Positions 32,140-40,179 are shown, counted from the stretch's first letter. The stretch: 52,393 nt of DNA from Bacteroidales bacterium (GCA_017428285.1 JAFRRE010000037.1:1-52393); one strand, 5' to 3'. Program-made: numbers and translations. The notes: a model not told the origin generated them from the sequence alone.

Positions 32140-33342
32140 ATGAAAACCATCAAAGACATCTATAAGATTGGTGTAGGCCCTTCGAGCAGCCACACCATGG
32201 GACCGCAGAAGGCGGCCTCCCTGTTCAATAGCCGTTTCCCCAACGCAGCCTCGTTTGAAGTGACACTTTATGGCAGCCTCGCCGCCACGGGCAAGGGTCA
32301 CATGACCGACACCGCCATTCTCAATACCCTTCAAGCTCCTACAGAAATCGTTTGGAAACCTGATGTCATCCTTCCATTTCACCCTAACGGCATGTTGTTC
32401 AAGGCTTTCGACGCAGAGAAAAAACTTCTCGGTGATTGGCAGGTATTCAGCATAGGCGGCGGCAACTTGGCCGAAGAAGGCAAATTGGATGAGTCGCCCG
32501 AGGTCTACCCGCTCTCGAAGATGACCGACATCCTCAACTGGTGCGAACGGACTGGACGCACTTATTGGGAGTATGTGTACGAATACGAGAACCAAAAGGA
32601 GATTGAGGACTACATGCTGAAGGTTTGGCAAGTAATGAAGGCTGCCGTTGAGCGAGGCTTGCAAGCCGAGGGTGTCCTTCCTGGACCACTCAACTTGAGT
32701 CGCAAAGCCGCCACCTACCACATCAAAGCCTCGGGCTACACGCACACTCTGAAAAGCCGTGGCTTGGTTTATTCCTACGCCTTGGCTGTCTCTGAAGAAA
32801 ATGCTTCGGGCGGTGTCATTGTCACGGCACCGACCTGTGGGTCGTGTGGCGTGATGCCTGCTGTATTATATCATCTCTCAAAGAGTTACGAGTTCACCGA
32901 CCAACGCATTGTCCGCGCTTTGGTGACGGCAGGCTTGGTGGGCAACATCGTGCGCACCAACGCCTCCATCTCGGGTGCCGAGGTGGGCTGTCAAGGCGAG
33001 GTGGGCGTGGCTTGCGCCATGGCTGCCGCTGCTGCCAACCAATTGTTTGGGGGAAGTCCGGCCCAGATTGAATACGCTGCAGAGATGGCGCTTGAGCACC
33101 ATTTGGGCATGACCTGTGACCCCGTGTGCGGTCTTGTCCAAATTCCATGCATCGAGCGCAACGCCTACGCCGCTGCCCGTGCCCTCGACTCCAACATCTA
33201 CTCCACTTTTTCCGATGGTCACCATCGTGTGTCGTTCGACAAGGTCGTGGAAACGATGAAAGAAACCGGCAAGGATTTGCCATCGCTTTATAAGGAGACT
33301 TCGCAGGGGGGACTGGCAAGGGATTACACACAGATGAGCTAA
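32140..33342 (+). CDS. sdaA: L-serine ammonia-lyase, iron-sulfur type, single chain
   Basis: 400 residues with fused beta and alpha domains. It deaminates L-serine to pyruvate and ammonia using a [4Fe-4S] cluster; cytoplasmic. The N-terminal beta domain opens IYKIGVGPSSSHTMGPQKAA. The alpha domain carries the cluster cysteines in PTCGSCGVMPA (near 232), GCQGEVGVACAM (near 284) and MTCDPVCGLVQIPCIERNA (near 323-337), and begins with the SEENASGG region. Its product pyruvate can feed PFOR. Monocistronic: a promoter overlapping the start and a strong terminator 10 bases after the stop. It is the last housekeeping gene before the island. Confidence 0.96.
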   Translation: MKTIKDIYKIGVGPSSSHTMGPQKAASLFNSRFPNAASFEVTLYGSLAATGKGHMTDTAILNTLQAPTEIVWKPDVILPFHPNGMLFKAFDAEKKLLGDWQVFSIGGGNLAEEGKLDESPEVYPLSKMTDILNWCERTGRTYWEYVYEYENQKEIEDYMLKVWQVMKAAVERGLQAEGVLPGPLNLSRKAATYHIKASGYTHTLKSRGLVYSYALAVSEENASGGVIVTAPTCGSCGVMPAVLYHLSKSYEFTDQRIVRALVTAGLVGNIVRTNASISGAEVGCQGEVGVACAMAAAAANQLFGGSPAQIEYAAEMALEHHLGMTCDPVCGLVQIPCIERNAYAAARALDSNIYSTFSDGHHRVSFDKVVETMKETGKDLPSLYKETSQGGLARDYTQMS

Positions 33343-33346
33343 AAAC

Positions 33347-33375
33347 GAAAAAGCCACTTGTAAGTGGCTTTTTTC
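33347..33375 (+). terminator. Intrinsic terminator of sdaA
   Basis: Stem AAAAAGCCACTT / AAGTGGCTTTTT with a 2-base GT centre, followed by T residues; strong in both directions. Confidence 0.9.
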
Positions 33376-33379
33376 ATTG

Positions 33380-33398
33380 TGGTCCCACTAGGACTTGT
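33380..33398. other. Candidate attachment core: tRNA 3'-end remnant
   Basis: TGGTCCCACTAGGACTTG read on the minus strand is CAAGTCCTAGTGGGACCA. That has the layout of the end of a tRNA T loop, the T-stem 3' half and the acceptor 3' strand with discriminator A. No rest of a tRNA is present next to it. It lies between the sdaA terminator and the integrase gene, where attL of a tRNA-targeting element would be expected. No second copy is seen in the window. Confidence 0.45.
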
Positions 33399-33508
33399 AG
33401 GTGCATCTTTGCGAAATAATTTCAAACAACTATACCCATCCTAAGTCAGTGGGTTTCAAGCCGCAAAAATAAAACTTTTTTCTTTTGCGTTGCAATTTTT
33501 TTCCACCA

Positions 33509-33567
33509 TAGTGCAAATTTATAGTGCAAATTTCGTATTTTTGCACTACGATAAATTTATTGCACTA
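33509..33567 (+). promoter_or_regulatory. Integrase promoter framed by four TGCACTA boxes
   Basis: The -7 box TATTTTTG lies at 33536-33543. Around it are two copies of TAGTGCAAATTT (33509-33520, 33522-33533), an inverted TTTTTGCACTA (33538-33548) and an inverted TTATTGCACTA that runs into the ATG (to 33567). The dyad arrangement over the promoter suggests an operator or recombination-protein binding site. Confidence 0.6.
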
Positions 33568-35009
33568 TGGAACGAGTAACCCTTTTCATCAGAACCACGA
33601 AAACGGAAGGAGACATCCGTTTAAGGTTTAGGCTGCAAGACAGCGAAAGAGGCAAGGACGCAAAGCATCCCAACGGCGTTGACCTCTACCACAAAAGCGA
33701 AATCAAGGTTGACATTGAGTCCTTGAAACAATTCCTTGAACACATTAACACCGATGGCACGGTAAAGAAAGGCCACAACAAGTTCGACAGGGAATTGTAT
33801 CAGCAGATTAAGGAAGAGTTGGATGCCATCAAAGAAGCCTATAAGGCTATCAAAAAAGATGATTTGATTGTCGATGGCGAGCAATTCGAGTTGATGGTCA
33901 ATGCCATCCTTCACCCCGAAGTCAAGAAAGTTGACCGTGATGACGATAAGACCCTTTTGGGGCGCTTCTGGAAGTTCATCAATGACAGCTACAATGATGG
34001 CGTGATAAACGAGGACACGTGGAAGCATTACAAAGTCTTTTGGCATGAGCTGGAGCGTTTCCTTATCATCAACAAAAAACTGAAAATGACACCTGCTGAG
34101 TTCACAGGTGACGACATCATGGATTTCCGCCTATTTCTCCGCGATGAATATAAGTTTGTTGATGACAATAGAGGTCTTTATACCAACATGAGCGAGCGCA
34201 ACCTCCCGAAGGAAATCCGTAGCCAAAACACCATCGCCACGAAATTGAAAAAGCTCCGTGCGTTTTTCAATGCAGAGGAGGCCGCGTCATTCATCGACAA
34301 ATCCCCCTTTAAAAAGTTGCCAAGAGGCAGAAGAATTGAGGCTATGCGAACCAAATACGACAAGCCGCGACCACTAATGAAAGAGGAGTTTATCAAGGTG
34401 CTTGAAACGAAAGTTCCGGCATACTTGCAAGAGACCAAAGATGCTTTTCTGCTGCAATGCAATATCGGTTATAGAATAGGTGACTTCTCCAAACTGACGT
34501 TGAAAAACCTATCCGTAAGCACTGATGGCATCCCATACGTGCACAAGATGCAAAGCAAGACACAGAAGCAAACCGACATCTACGAGGAAACCGACCGCCC
34601 ATTGATGAGATATGCCCTCGATATCGTAAAGAAGTACCAATTCAACTTTCCCATTCTCAGAAACATTACTGGTGCAATGGGATATAATGCTTTGATTAAG
34701 GAGCTGTTGAAAGCGTGTGGCATAACTCGTGAATGCTCCAAGTACAACAAAACAACAAAAGAACTTGACTATTTCCCGTTGTGGGAGGGTGCAAGCAGCC
34801 AGACTGCAAGAGAGACCAGCGAGGAATTGAGCAAAGTTGCTCAAATCAATTTGTACACGACTGGCCTACACGAGGAAGGGTCAAAGGCCATCAACCATTA
34901 CACGAGATTCTGGCTGAAAGACAGTTTCGATTTGATGTGTGTCGGATTCGGACAGCCCCGTTATAGAACCGACAAAGATTTGAATGTTATAGAAGAATCC
35001 AAATTGTAA
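33567..35009 (+). CDS. Divergent tyrosine recombinase/integrase
   Basis: 480 residues. The N-terminal part has the arm/SAM-like layout of Bacteroidota phage-type integrases: FIRTTKTEGDIRLRFRLQDS start, core-binding domain about 120-235 with LLGRFWKFINDSYNDGVINE. The catalytic domain shows the Arg I box as CNIGYRIGDFSKLTLKNLSV (Arg303), box II as SSQTARETSEEL (Gln412 where His is usual, Arg415) and a C-terminal nucleophile candidate Tyr445 in INHYTRF. The box II His and the usual LGH before the Tyr are altered, so activity should not be assumed. It opens the island, next to the candidate attachment core, and is followed by the next gene after 3 bases. It probably integrates and excises the element. 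Confidence 0.8.
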   Translation: MERVTLFIRTTKTEGDIRLRFRLQDSERGKDAKHPNGVDLYHKSEIKVDIESLKQFLEHINTDGTVKKGHNKFDRELYQQIKEELDAIKEAYKAIKKDDLIVDGEQFELMVNAILHPEVKKVDRDDDKTLLGRFWKFINDSYNDGVINEDTWKHYKVFWHELERFLIINKKLKMTPAEFTGDDIMDFRLFLRDEYKFVDDNRGLYTNMSERNLPKEIRSQNTIATKLKKLRAFFNAEEAASFIDKSPFKKLPRGRRIEAMRTKYDKPRPLMKEEFIKVLETKVPAYLQETKDAFLLQCNIGYRIGDFSKLTLKNLSVSTDGIPYVHKMQSKTQKQTDIYEETDRPLMRYALDIVKKYQFNFPILRNITGAMGYNALIKELLKACGITRECSKYNKTTKELDYFPLWEGASSQTARETSEELSKVAQINLYTTGLHEEGSKAINHYTRFWLKDSFDLMCVGFGQPRYRTDKDLNVIEESKL

Positions 35010-35012
35010 ATA

Positions 35013-36452
35013 ATGGAAGACTCGATGATGCAAATCCAAAAATGGGATAATGGTAAACGTGGTTGTTTTTGTGCGATTGACGATGATGACTATTCGTTGA
35101 AGTTCATAGCAAAGGATAAAGGCGACAACATCACTGATGAGGATTTAGAGAAATCCCCTGTTGTCGCCTCTCACTTCATCGGCTACTGCTTCACTAAATT
35201 GCCGAAAGGCAAGGGGAATGATTACACAAAGTTTTACACCTATTATTATAAGGAACGCCTGAAGAGATTCCGCAAGAAACACAAGGCTGAAATTGAACAT
35301 ATTGGTGATCCCCACAAATCTGAAATAGCATTTATTAACGAACATCTCAAGGAAGAAAGTCAAGCATTCAAGGATAGTGAAGTCCTGTTTGAGTTTGATA
35401 CAAACAAGGAAAAAGTGTTCTCAAGGCTTTATTTTGAATATAGAAACCTTTTGAGAAAGAAGTTGCCGCTGTACTTTGTATTCAAGGAAGACCCTGTTCC
35501 AGCAGTATTCAAATGGAAAGAGTTCGACCTGATTGCAGCGTCAGGCTTCCAGACCACGGAGATATACTTGAATCAAGTGTTTGATTGGTCTTTGGGAAGA
35601 GTCGCTGTTTCAAGTTTCATCAATGGGGGTTATGCTCCTAAAAAGGAGGATGAAGAACAAATCAAAGCGGTGTATGGTGATTGGGTCAAACCTTTTGAAG
35701 TTTACTATGTCCTCATTAACACTACCGACACTAAGAAGTTAGCAAAAGCCATTTATTATGAATTTATTGCTGACATATCGGAAAGGCAATTCGTCAACGA
35801 AACAGTGAAAAAAATCTATTTTACATATGGAGAGCAATGGCTTGATAAGGTTTGTTCTTTGAAACAACCCTCATTTGTTGAAGCCGTTCAACGACAGCTG
35901 ACCCTGCGTTTGCAGATTATCACCGATAAGAATGAAAACGACCATAAGCCGTTCCGCTTTATTACTTACGAACCGCTTGACGATGATGCCGTTTTGGGAT
36001 TGAATGATGACGATTGCAATGGCTATGCTGCTCATCCGTTTCACAGACTGAATGATGAAGATTTTAAAGCCATGATGGAGGCGTTCAACAGATGGGCAAA
36101 ACTTGAAAACAACGATTCGGAAGAAAAGTTGCCCACTACCGAAGCACTTGAATCCATTTTCCTTAACAACAATGAAGTCCTCCAAATATTCCTTCATCGA
36201 ATAAAAAATAAAAAAGGAGCGAAGATTGTGGACGAAGTAATGGCTCTTGTGGAGTTGGGATTGATTGATGAAGATGAGAAGGGAGCTCATTTGTGGAAAG
36301 AACTAAATAATCTCGGCTACGATACAACATCAGATACAAATTGGTTCTCTTTATTGAACACAACTAGAGACGCCGAAAAAATCAAAAAGATTAAAGAAAT
36401 TTATACACAACAGTCTTCTTGTTGTTTGTTTCAGTCAAGACGTGTTAGGTGA
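35013..36452 (+). CDS. Unknown island protein
   Basis: 479 residues, starting 3 bases after the integrase stop, so almost surely co-transcribed. No family recognised. It is soluble, with no signal peptide or membrane segment. The sequence is charged and aromatic-rich: a Lys-rich helical region near residues 75-140 (TKFYTYYYKERLKRFRKKHK), a middle part with WKEFDLIAASGFQTTEIYLN, and an acidic C-terminal half ending in a predicted helical bundle. The last residues (SSCCLFQSRRVR) look like a tail read into non-coding sequence. Its position between integrase and the HTH/replication genes suggests a role in element maintenance, transfer or control; this is inference. Confidence 0.75.
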   Translation: MEDSMMQIQKWDNGKRGCFCAIDDDDYSLKFIAKDKGDNITDEDLEKSPVVASHFIGYCFTKLPKGKGNDYTKFYTYYYKERLKRFRKKHKAEIEHIGDPHKSEIAFINEHLKEESQAFKDSEVLFEFDTNKEKVFSRLYFEYRNLLRKKLPLYFVFKEDPVPAVFKWKEFDLIAASGFQTTEIYLNQVFDWSLGRVAVSSFINGGYAPKKEDEEQIKAVYGDWVKPFEVYYVLINTTDTKKLAKAIYYEFIADISERQFVNETVKKIYFTYGEQWLDKVCSLKQPSFVEAVQRQLTLRLQIITDKNENDHKPFRFITYEPLDDDAVLGLNDDDCNGYAAHPFHRLNDEDFKAMMEAFNRWAKLENNDSEEKLPTTEALESIFLNNNEVLQIFLHRIKNKKGAKIVDEVMALVELGLIDEDEKGAHLWKELNNLGYDTTSDTNWFSLLNTTRDAEKIKKIKEIYTQQSSCCLFQSRRVR

Positions 36453-36475
36453 TTCTATTGCATCTATTTTAGTCT

Positions 36476-36518
36476 TGTTTTTGTCAAAAACAAAAAAATA
36501 ACCCGATTTTGACAAAAA
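36476..36518. repeat. Inverted repeats TTTTTGTCAAAA / TTTTGACAAAAA
   Basis: A compact hairpin TGTTTTTGTCAAAAACA (36476-36492) overlaps TTTTTGTCAAAA, whose exact reverse complement TTTTGACAAAAA follows at about 36507-36518. This lies in the 192-base gap before the HTH genes. It may be a terminator for the integrase transcript or an operator for the HTH proteins. Confidence 0.5.
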
Positions 36519-36644
36519 AAAACATGACTTGGGTTGAGTAAAATTGACTTTTTCAGCTCAGGAAAATGCTTTCCCGATTTTTGCATTGCTTTTTCAAGCC
36601 GTTGCGATGCATAGTGCATTGAACGAACTATAAATCAACTGACC

Positions 36645-36947
36645 ATGTTATCTGAAAAGACAACACCACTTCAAACCCAGTACGTCATAGGCAGAGACGA
36701 CTTGGCAGATGTCATCAACGAGATTGTTGATGCCCGGATGCAACGCTTCTACGACGAAAAGAAAAAAGAAGCCGAAGCCGACCAACTCATTAAACCAAAG
36801 GAAGCCGCAGAGCAACTTGACGTTAACCTCACTACACTTTGGAGGTGGCACAACGAAGGCTATCTTAAGAAAGTGTATGTGGGAAGTAAACCACGTTACA
36901 AGCAGAGCGACATTGACCGCATCAAACAGAAAGGAGTACAACAATGA
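36645..36947 (+). CDS. Excisionase-like HTH protein
   Basis: 100 residues. The N-terminal helix (DDLADVINEIVDARMQRFYD) may mediate oligomerisation. A MerR/excisionase-type winged HTH follows, about 46-95: LIKPKEAAEQLDVNLTTLWR, then GYLKKVYVGSKPRYKQSDID. Proteins of this layout in Bacteroidota mobile elements act as excisionases or transcription regulators. It overlaps the next gene by 4 bases (ATGA), which indicates translational coupling. The leader contains an inverted-repeat region (36476-36518) that could be its operator. Confidence 0.85.
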   Translation: MLSEKTTPLQTQYVIGRDDLADVINEIVDARMQRFYDEKKKEAEADQLIKPKEAAEQLDVNLTTLWRWHNEGYLKKVYVGSKPRYKQSDIDRIKQKGVQQ

Positions 36948-37294
36948 GCAGTTCAAAATTCATTAGCATAGGCATAGCTAATTCTGCCAACGCCAACGGC
37001 CACAAAGACCTCTTCAGGCAAGCACTTGAGCAGTGCCCATGTCTTCAAGCCCTTCGGAGAGCCTACCCCGACCTCGTTATCGACGACGACGATAGTGAGG
37101 AAAGTGGCCTAAACGACTGGATTGACAATCAGGATGTTATGCTCGCTCTCCATGTCAGTCTGCGCACCTTGCAGACACTGCGAAGTAACGGCACCCTGCC
37201 TTACTCGCGGATAAATAACAAAATCTATTACCGACGACGAGATGTTGAGCGTCTCCTCAACGAAAACTATTCGCAGAAAGGAGGTCAAAAATGA
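36944..37294 (+). CDS. Second HTH protein, excisionase/MerR-like
   Basis: 116 residues. A short polar N-terminus and a Cys-containing segment (EQCPCLQALRRAYPDLVIDD) lead to an acidic linker, then an HTH domain: DNQDVMLALHVSLRTLQTLR, LPYSRINNKIYYRRRDVERL. This matches the helix-turn-helix DNA-binding proteins usual upstream of replication or mobilisation genes in Bacteroidales elements. It overlaps both neighbours by 4 bases, so the three genes 36645, 36944 and 37291 form one coupled unit. Confidence 0.85.
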   Translation: MSSSKFISIGIANSANANGHKDLFRQALEQCPCLQALRRAYPDLVIDDDDSEESGLNDWIDNQDVMLALHVSLRTLQTLRSNGTLPYSRINNKIYYRRRDVERLLNENYSQKGGQK

Positions 37295-39588
37295 AAAAAG
37301 CGACCCCCGAAAGAGCCGCCCAAGCCACGGCAAATATACAAAAAAGTTCTGAAACACAGAACTTTCAAGCAGAAAAAACAAGCTGCCCTTCCTATCTTGA
37401 ACAACGCCTGGCAGCTGTCCAAATCACCGACGAGGAAAACCATTTCAAAGGGGTGACCAACGCCGATGGCCGTTCAATTCCTGAGTTTCGTTTCTTCACC
37501 TCTGACAAAGACGATAACCTCGTCATCAATTACCTCACTCCCGACGGGTGCCTCGTACAATACTATGATGACACCCGCAACGAAGGCAGAAACATCAGGG
37601 ATTACCGTAGAATCAGACTGAAAAACCCAAAGGACGGACAAGGCAAGTATGTGCAGCCCAGGGGAACGGAGAACTATCCGTTCTTCACCCCCTCAGCGAT
37701 TCAGGCATACAAGGCGAAGACTAAAGTCAACACCTTATTTATTATAGAAGGCGAGATAAAGGCGTTCGTGCTGTCGAAGTTTGGCTTGTGCGCCGTCGGC
37801 ATCGGAGGCATTTACAACTTTGCCGCCAAAGGCAAAGAAGAACTCCATCCCGATTTGGTGGACTTTATCAAGACAACCAACCCAAGAGACATCGTAATCT
37901 TGCATGATGCTGATGCGCTCCAACTGAAAGACTTCGACGAGGAAAAGGATGCCTCACAACGCCCTAGGCAGTTCTCTGAATCGCTGATTAGAATCTACGA
38001 CTATCTGAAGCCCCTCTTCAAAGGTGATGTTTACTACGAACACATTCTGCGCGATGTCGGCGGCAAAGGCATTGACGACCTTCTTTTCAATGGCCAATGC
38101 GACCAACAGAAATGTGTCGCCGAGTTGCAATCGGTCAGAAAAAGCGCCCAAGGTGAATACATTGCCGTAGAAAAGATAACGGGCACCAATCAGATACGCA
38201 AGTACTTCGGACTTGATAGTGCAAAGTCGTTCTACGAACACTATCAAGACGACATCGGCGACCGTGAGTTTATCTTCAACGGAGGCCGTTACTACTATGA
38301 CGAAACAGGCAGGGTCATAGCTTCCTATGCTCGTGAAGTGGCTCGTTACATCAGGGTAGGAGCGGATTTTTACAAGAAGACGGTCAACGACCGTGGAAAC
38401 ATTGAATACACACCGTGGAAGGCAAGCAGTATCAATGCTGATTTCAACAACTCCAAAGAGTTCGTCCGCCAAATCCCCAAGTATGACGGCTTCGCCTATG
38501 AGCCGCAAAACGACCCCGACAAGTACCAGCGAGAACTCATTTATGAGTCTGCTGGTATTGTGTCTCGTCTTTATAACCGTTTTTATCCTCTCACCCACCG
38601 ACCTACTGAAGGTACTTGGGAAACCATCAACCGACTGTTGCACCATATCTTTGACTATAAGAACTCCGCTGGGGAGAGCCTCTACGACTTCATCCTTGAC
38701 TTCTTCAAACTGCTATACGAGAAACCCGAACAGAAGCTGCCCATCATCTGTTTGGTCAGTCGTGAACGTGAAACTGGTAAGACCACTTTCCTCAATTTCC
38801 TGCAAGCAATTTTCCAAGGTAACACGTGCATCCTCGACAACTACCGCATTGGAAGCAAGTTCAATTGTCTGCTTGAAGGCAAATTGGTAGTAGGTGTTGA
38901 CGAATCTTCAATCTTTTCTTCTACGGTTGAATACTTGAAGCTGGCAACCACCTCAAAAGAACTTGCCTACGAGGGCAAGGGTAAGGATGCAAGGATGGGC
39001 AAGAACTTTGCCAAATTCATCCTATGCTCAAACGATGAATCAGGTTTCGTCAAGATAGACGCGGAGGAGACAAGGTTCTGCATTGTGAAGGTGCCGCCCA
39101 TCAATGAGGCAAGAGACCCTCATCTGTTGGAGAAGATGTCAAAAGAGATACCCGCTTTCCTTCAATACCTCAAAAACAGACCGATGCATTACGTGGAGCG
39201 AAGCAGGCTTTATTTCGACGAAAAACTCTATCGAACTCCTGCTCTGGACAATATCATCGAGGCCAGCGTGTCCCCTCTCATTAAGAACGTCAAGGATGTT
39301 ATTAGGTCGCAATTCATGTGGCAGCGCAAGGGCTCAATCAAACTGTCTTCGGAGGTTTTATACACCTTGACTTACAACCAGTACAAAGCGGCAGACAAAA
39401 TGCTTATTGAGGACTATATGAATGAGGCCGTCAAGAAAGGGCTGGTTGCGAAAAGGGAAAGTAGCACATTCTACTACTTTTCTGACGCTGAAACACAATT
39501 GCAAGGGAAAAAGGCGAGACTCTATGTCTTCAAGGCCGAAGACTGGCTTTCGGCATCAGACTACAATGACCTAATGAAAGAATTGTAG
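37291..39588 (+). CDS. TOPRIM plus SF3-like primase-helicase of the element
   Basis: 765 residues. The N-terminal third resembles DUF3854/TOPRIM-type domains: TLFIIEGEIKAFVLSKFGLC (about 148-167), GIGGIYNF, DIVILHDADALQ. The C-terminal part is a primase-helicase ATPase of the DUF5906/SF3 type: Walker A region SRERETGKTTFLNFL with Lys497, Walker B GKLVVGVDES with Asp537, sensor segment FAKFILCSNDESGF. Such proteins prime and unwind DNA to replicate phages, plasmids or integrative elements after excision. A non-coding stretch with origin-like repeats follows directly. Suggests that the island can, or once could, replicate autonomously. Confidence 0.82.
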   Translation: MKKATPERAAQATANIQKSSETQNFQAEKTSCPSYLEQRLAAVQITDEENHFKGVTNADGRSIPEFRFFTSDKDDNLVINYLTPDGCLVQYYDDTRNEGRNIRDYRRIRLKNPKDGQGKYVQPRGTENYPFFTPSAIQAYKAKTKVNTLFIIEGEIKAFVLSKFGLCAVGIGGIYNFAAKGKEELHPDLVDFIKTTNPRDIVILHDADALQLKDFDEEKDASQRPRQFSESLIRIYDYLKPLFKGDVYYEHILRDVGGKGIDDLLFNGQCDQQKCVAELQSVRKSAQGEYIAVEKITGTNQIRKYFGLDSAKSFYEHYQDDIGDREFIFNGGRYYYDETGRVIASYAREVARYIRVGADFYKKTVNDRGNIEYTPWKASSINADFNNSKEFVRQIPKYDGFAYEPQNDPDKYQRELIYESAGIVSRLYNRFYPLTHRPTEGTWETINRLLHHIFDYKNSAGESLYDFILDFFKLLYEKPEQKLPIICLVSRERETGKTTFLNFLQAIFQGNTCILDNYRIGSKFNCLLEGKLVVGVDESSIFSSTVEYLKLATTSKELAYEGKGKDARMGKNFAKFILCSNDESGFVKIDAEETRFCIVKVPPINEARDPHLLEKMSKEIPAFLQYLKNRPMHYVERSRLYFDEKLYRTPALDNIIEASVSPLIKNVKDVIRSQFMWQRKGSIKLSSEVLYTLTYNQYKAADKMLIEDYMNEAVKKGLVAKRESSTFYYFSDAETQLQGKKARLYVFKAEDWLSASDYNDLMKEL

Positions 39589-39870
39589 TATCAACTGTGG
39601 AAATGGTGGATGTTGTGGATAACATTGGTGTTCAGTTAATTATTTGGCAACCATTGTTTGGCAACAAGTGGAAGTTGGGGATAGTGTTGATAATGAAAGA
39701 CCTGTAATATCCCCAAACTTCCATTGTGGATGTTGTGACTTAAATAGGAGCTTGTAATTACATAAAAATCAGCATTGTCCACCATTTCCACCAAATCCAC
39801 AATGTATTGTAGTTTTTTATTTTCAATCCTTCCTTCCTCATCCCATGCGCCCTCCACCGTATGGGATTTT
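39589..39870. other. Candidate replication origin of the element
   Basis: No gene. Repeats are nested around a centre near 39695. Outer inverted repeat: GTGGAAATGGTGGA (39597-39610) with TCCACCATTTCCAC (39778-39791), exact. Inner: TGGAAGTTGGGGATA (39669-39683) with TATCCCCAAACTTCCA (39708-39723), one bulge. Direct repeats: GTGGATGTTGTG (39606-39617, 39726-39737) and TTTGGCAAC (39643-39651, 39657-39665). Immediately downstream of a primase-helicase, this fits an iteron-like origin. TCCCAT/ATGGGA (39841-39866) followed by TTTT is a possible weak terminator. Confidence 0.5.
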
Positions 39871-39903
39871 CACGTTCTGAACTTTTTTATTCTTCTTTTT
39901 TCC

Positions 39904-39911
39904 TATCTTTG
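39904..39911 (+). promoter_or_regulatory. -7 box for the defence operon
   Basis: TATCTTTG followed by CACTC, matching TAnnTTTG, after a T-rich upstream tract. It lies 269 bases before hsdM and gives a long leader that contains the structured element at 39999-40113. Confidence 0.65.
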
Positions 39912-39975
39912 CACTCATCAACCCATAAAGAAAAGAAGACTAAGAGATACAAGTAACTAAGTAACATAGAATTAT

Positions 39976-39993
39976 AAAAGCGTTTTTGCTTTT
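39976..39993 (+). terminator. Small hairpin, possible attenuator
   Basis: AAAAGC / GCTTTT around a GTTTTT loop, in the leader between the 39904 promoter and the structured element. Weak as a terminator because the T run is only four bases. Confidence 0.35.
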
Positions 39994-39998
39994 CTGAC

Positions 39999-40113
39999 TA
40001 ATGCTGAAATCTGGACAATTTCTAACATTTAGTACTGCAGAAAGTGGGAACGCCTACGGGAATATCCGTGGGCTTTCTGTTAGTACTAAAGGTAGTCCAG
40101 AACCTCAGCATTA
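39999..40113 (+). ncRNA. Multi-helix structured element upstream of hsdM (RNA or MITE)
   Basis: A 115-base palindromic element with five stacked helices. TAATGCTGA (39999-40007) pairs with TCAGCATTA (40105-40113); CTGGAC (40011-40016) with GTCCAG (40095-40100); TTTAGTACT (40028-40036) with AGTACTAAA (40082-40090); CAGAAAG (40038-40044) with CTTTCTG (40073-40079). An apical stem CCTACGG / CCGTGGG (40053-40059 with 40066-40072) closes a 6-base loop. That is about 38 pairs with small internal loops and an 8-base bulge. No ORF explains it. It could be a leader RNA controlling the operon, a free small RNA, or a MITE with TA-ended terminal repeats. Confidence 0.55.
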
Positions 40114-40179
40114 AACAAGAGTTCACGGATTCTTTTTTGTGATGTTCGAAAGGCTAAACGCCTCTCAAACATTACAGAC

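Noticed and set aside
39999..40113. Structured element as an integron attC site.
   Set aside because: The outer arms are TAATGCTGA/TCAGCATTA, not RYYYAAC/GTTRRRY, and no integron integrase or cassette array is present.
39999..40113. Structured element as a retron msr-msd RNA.
   Set aside because: There is no reverse transcriptase gene in the island part of the window.
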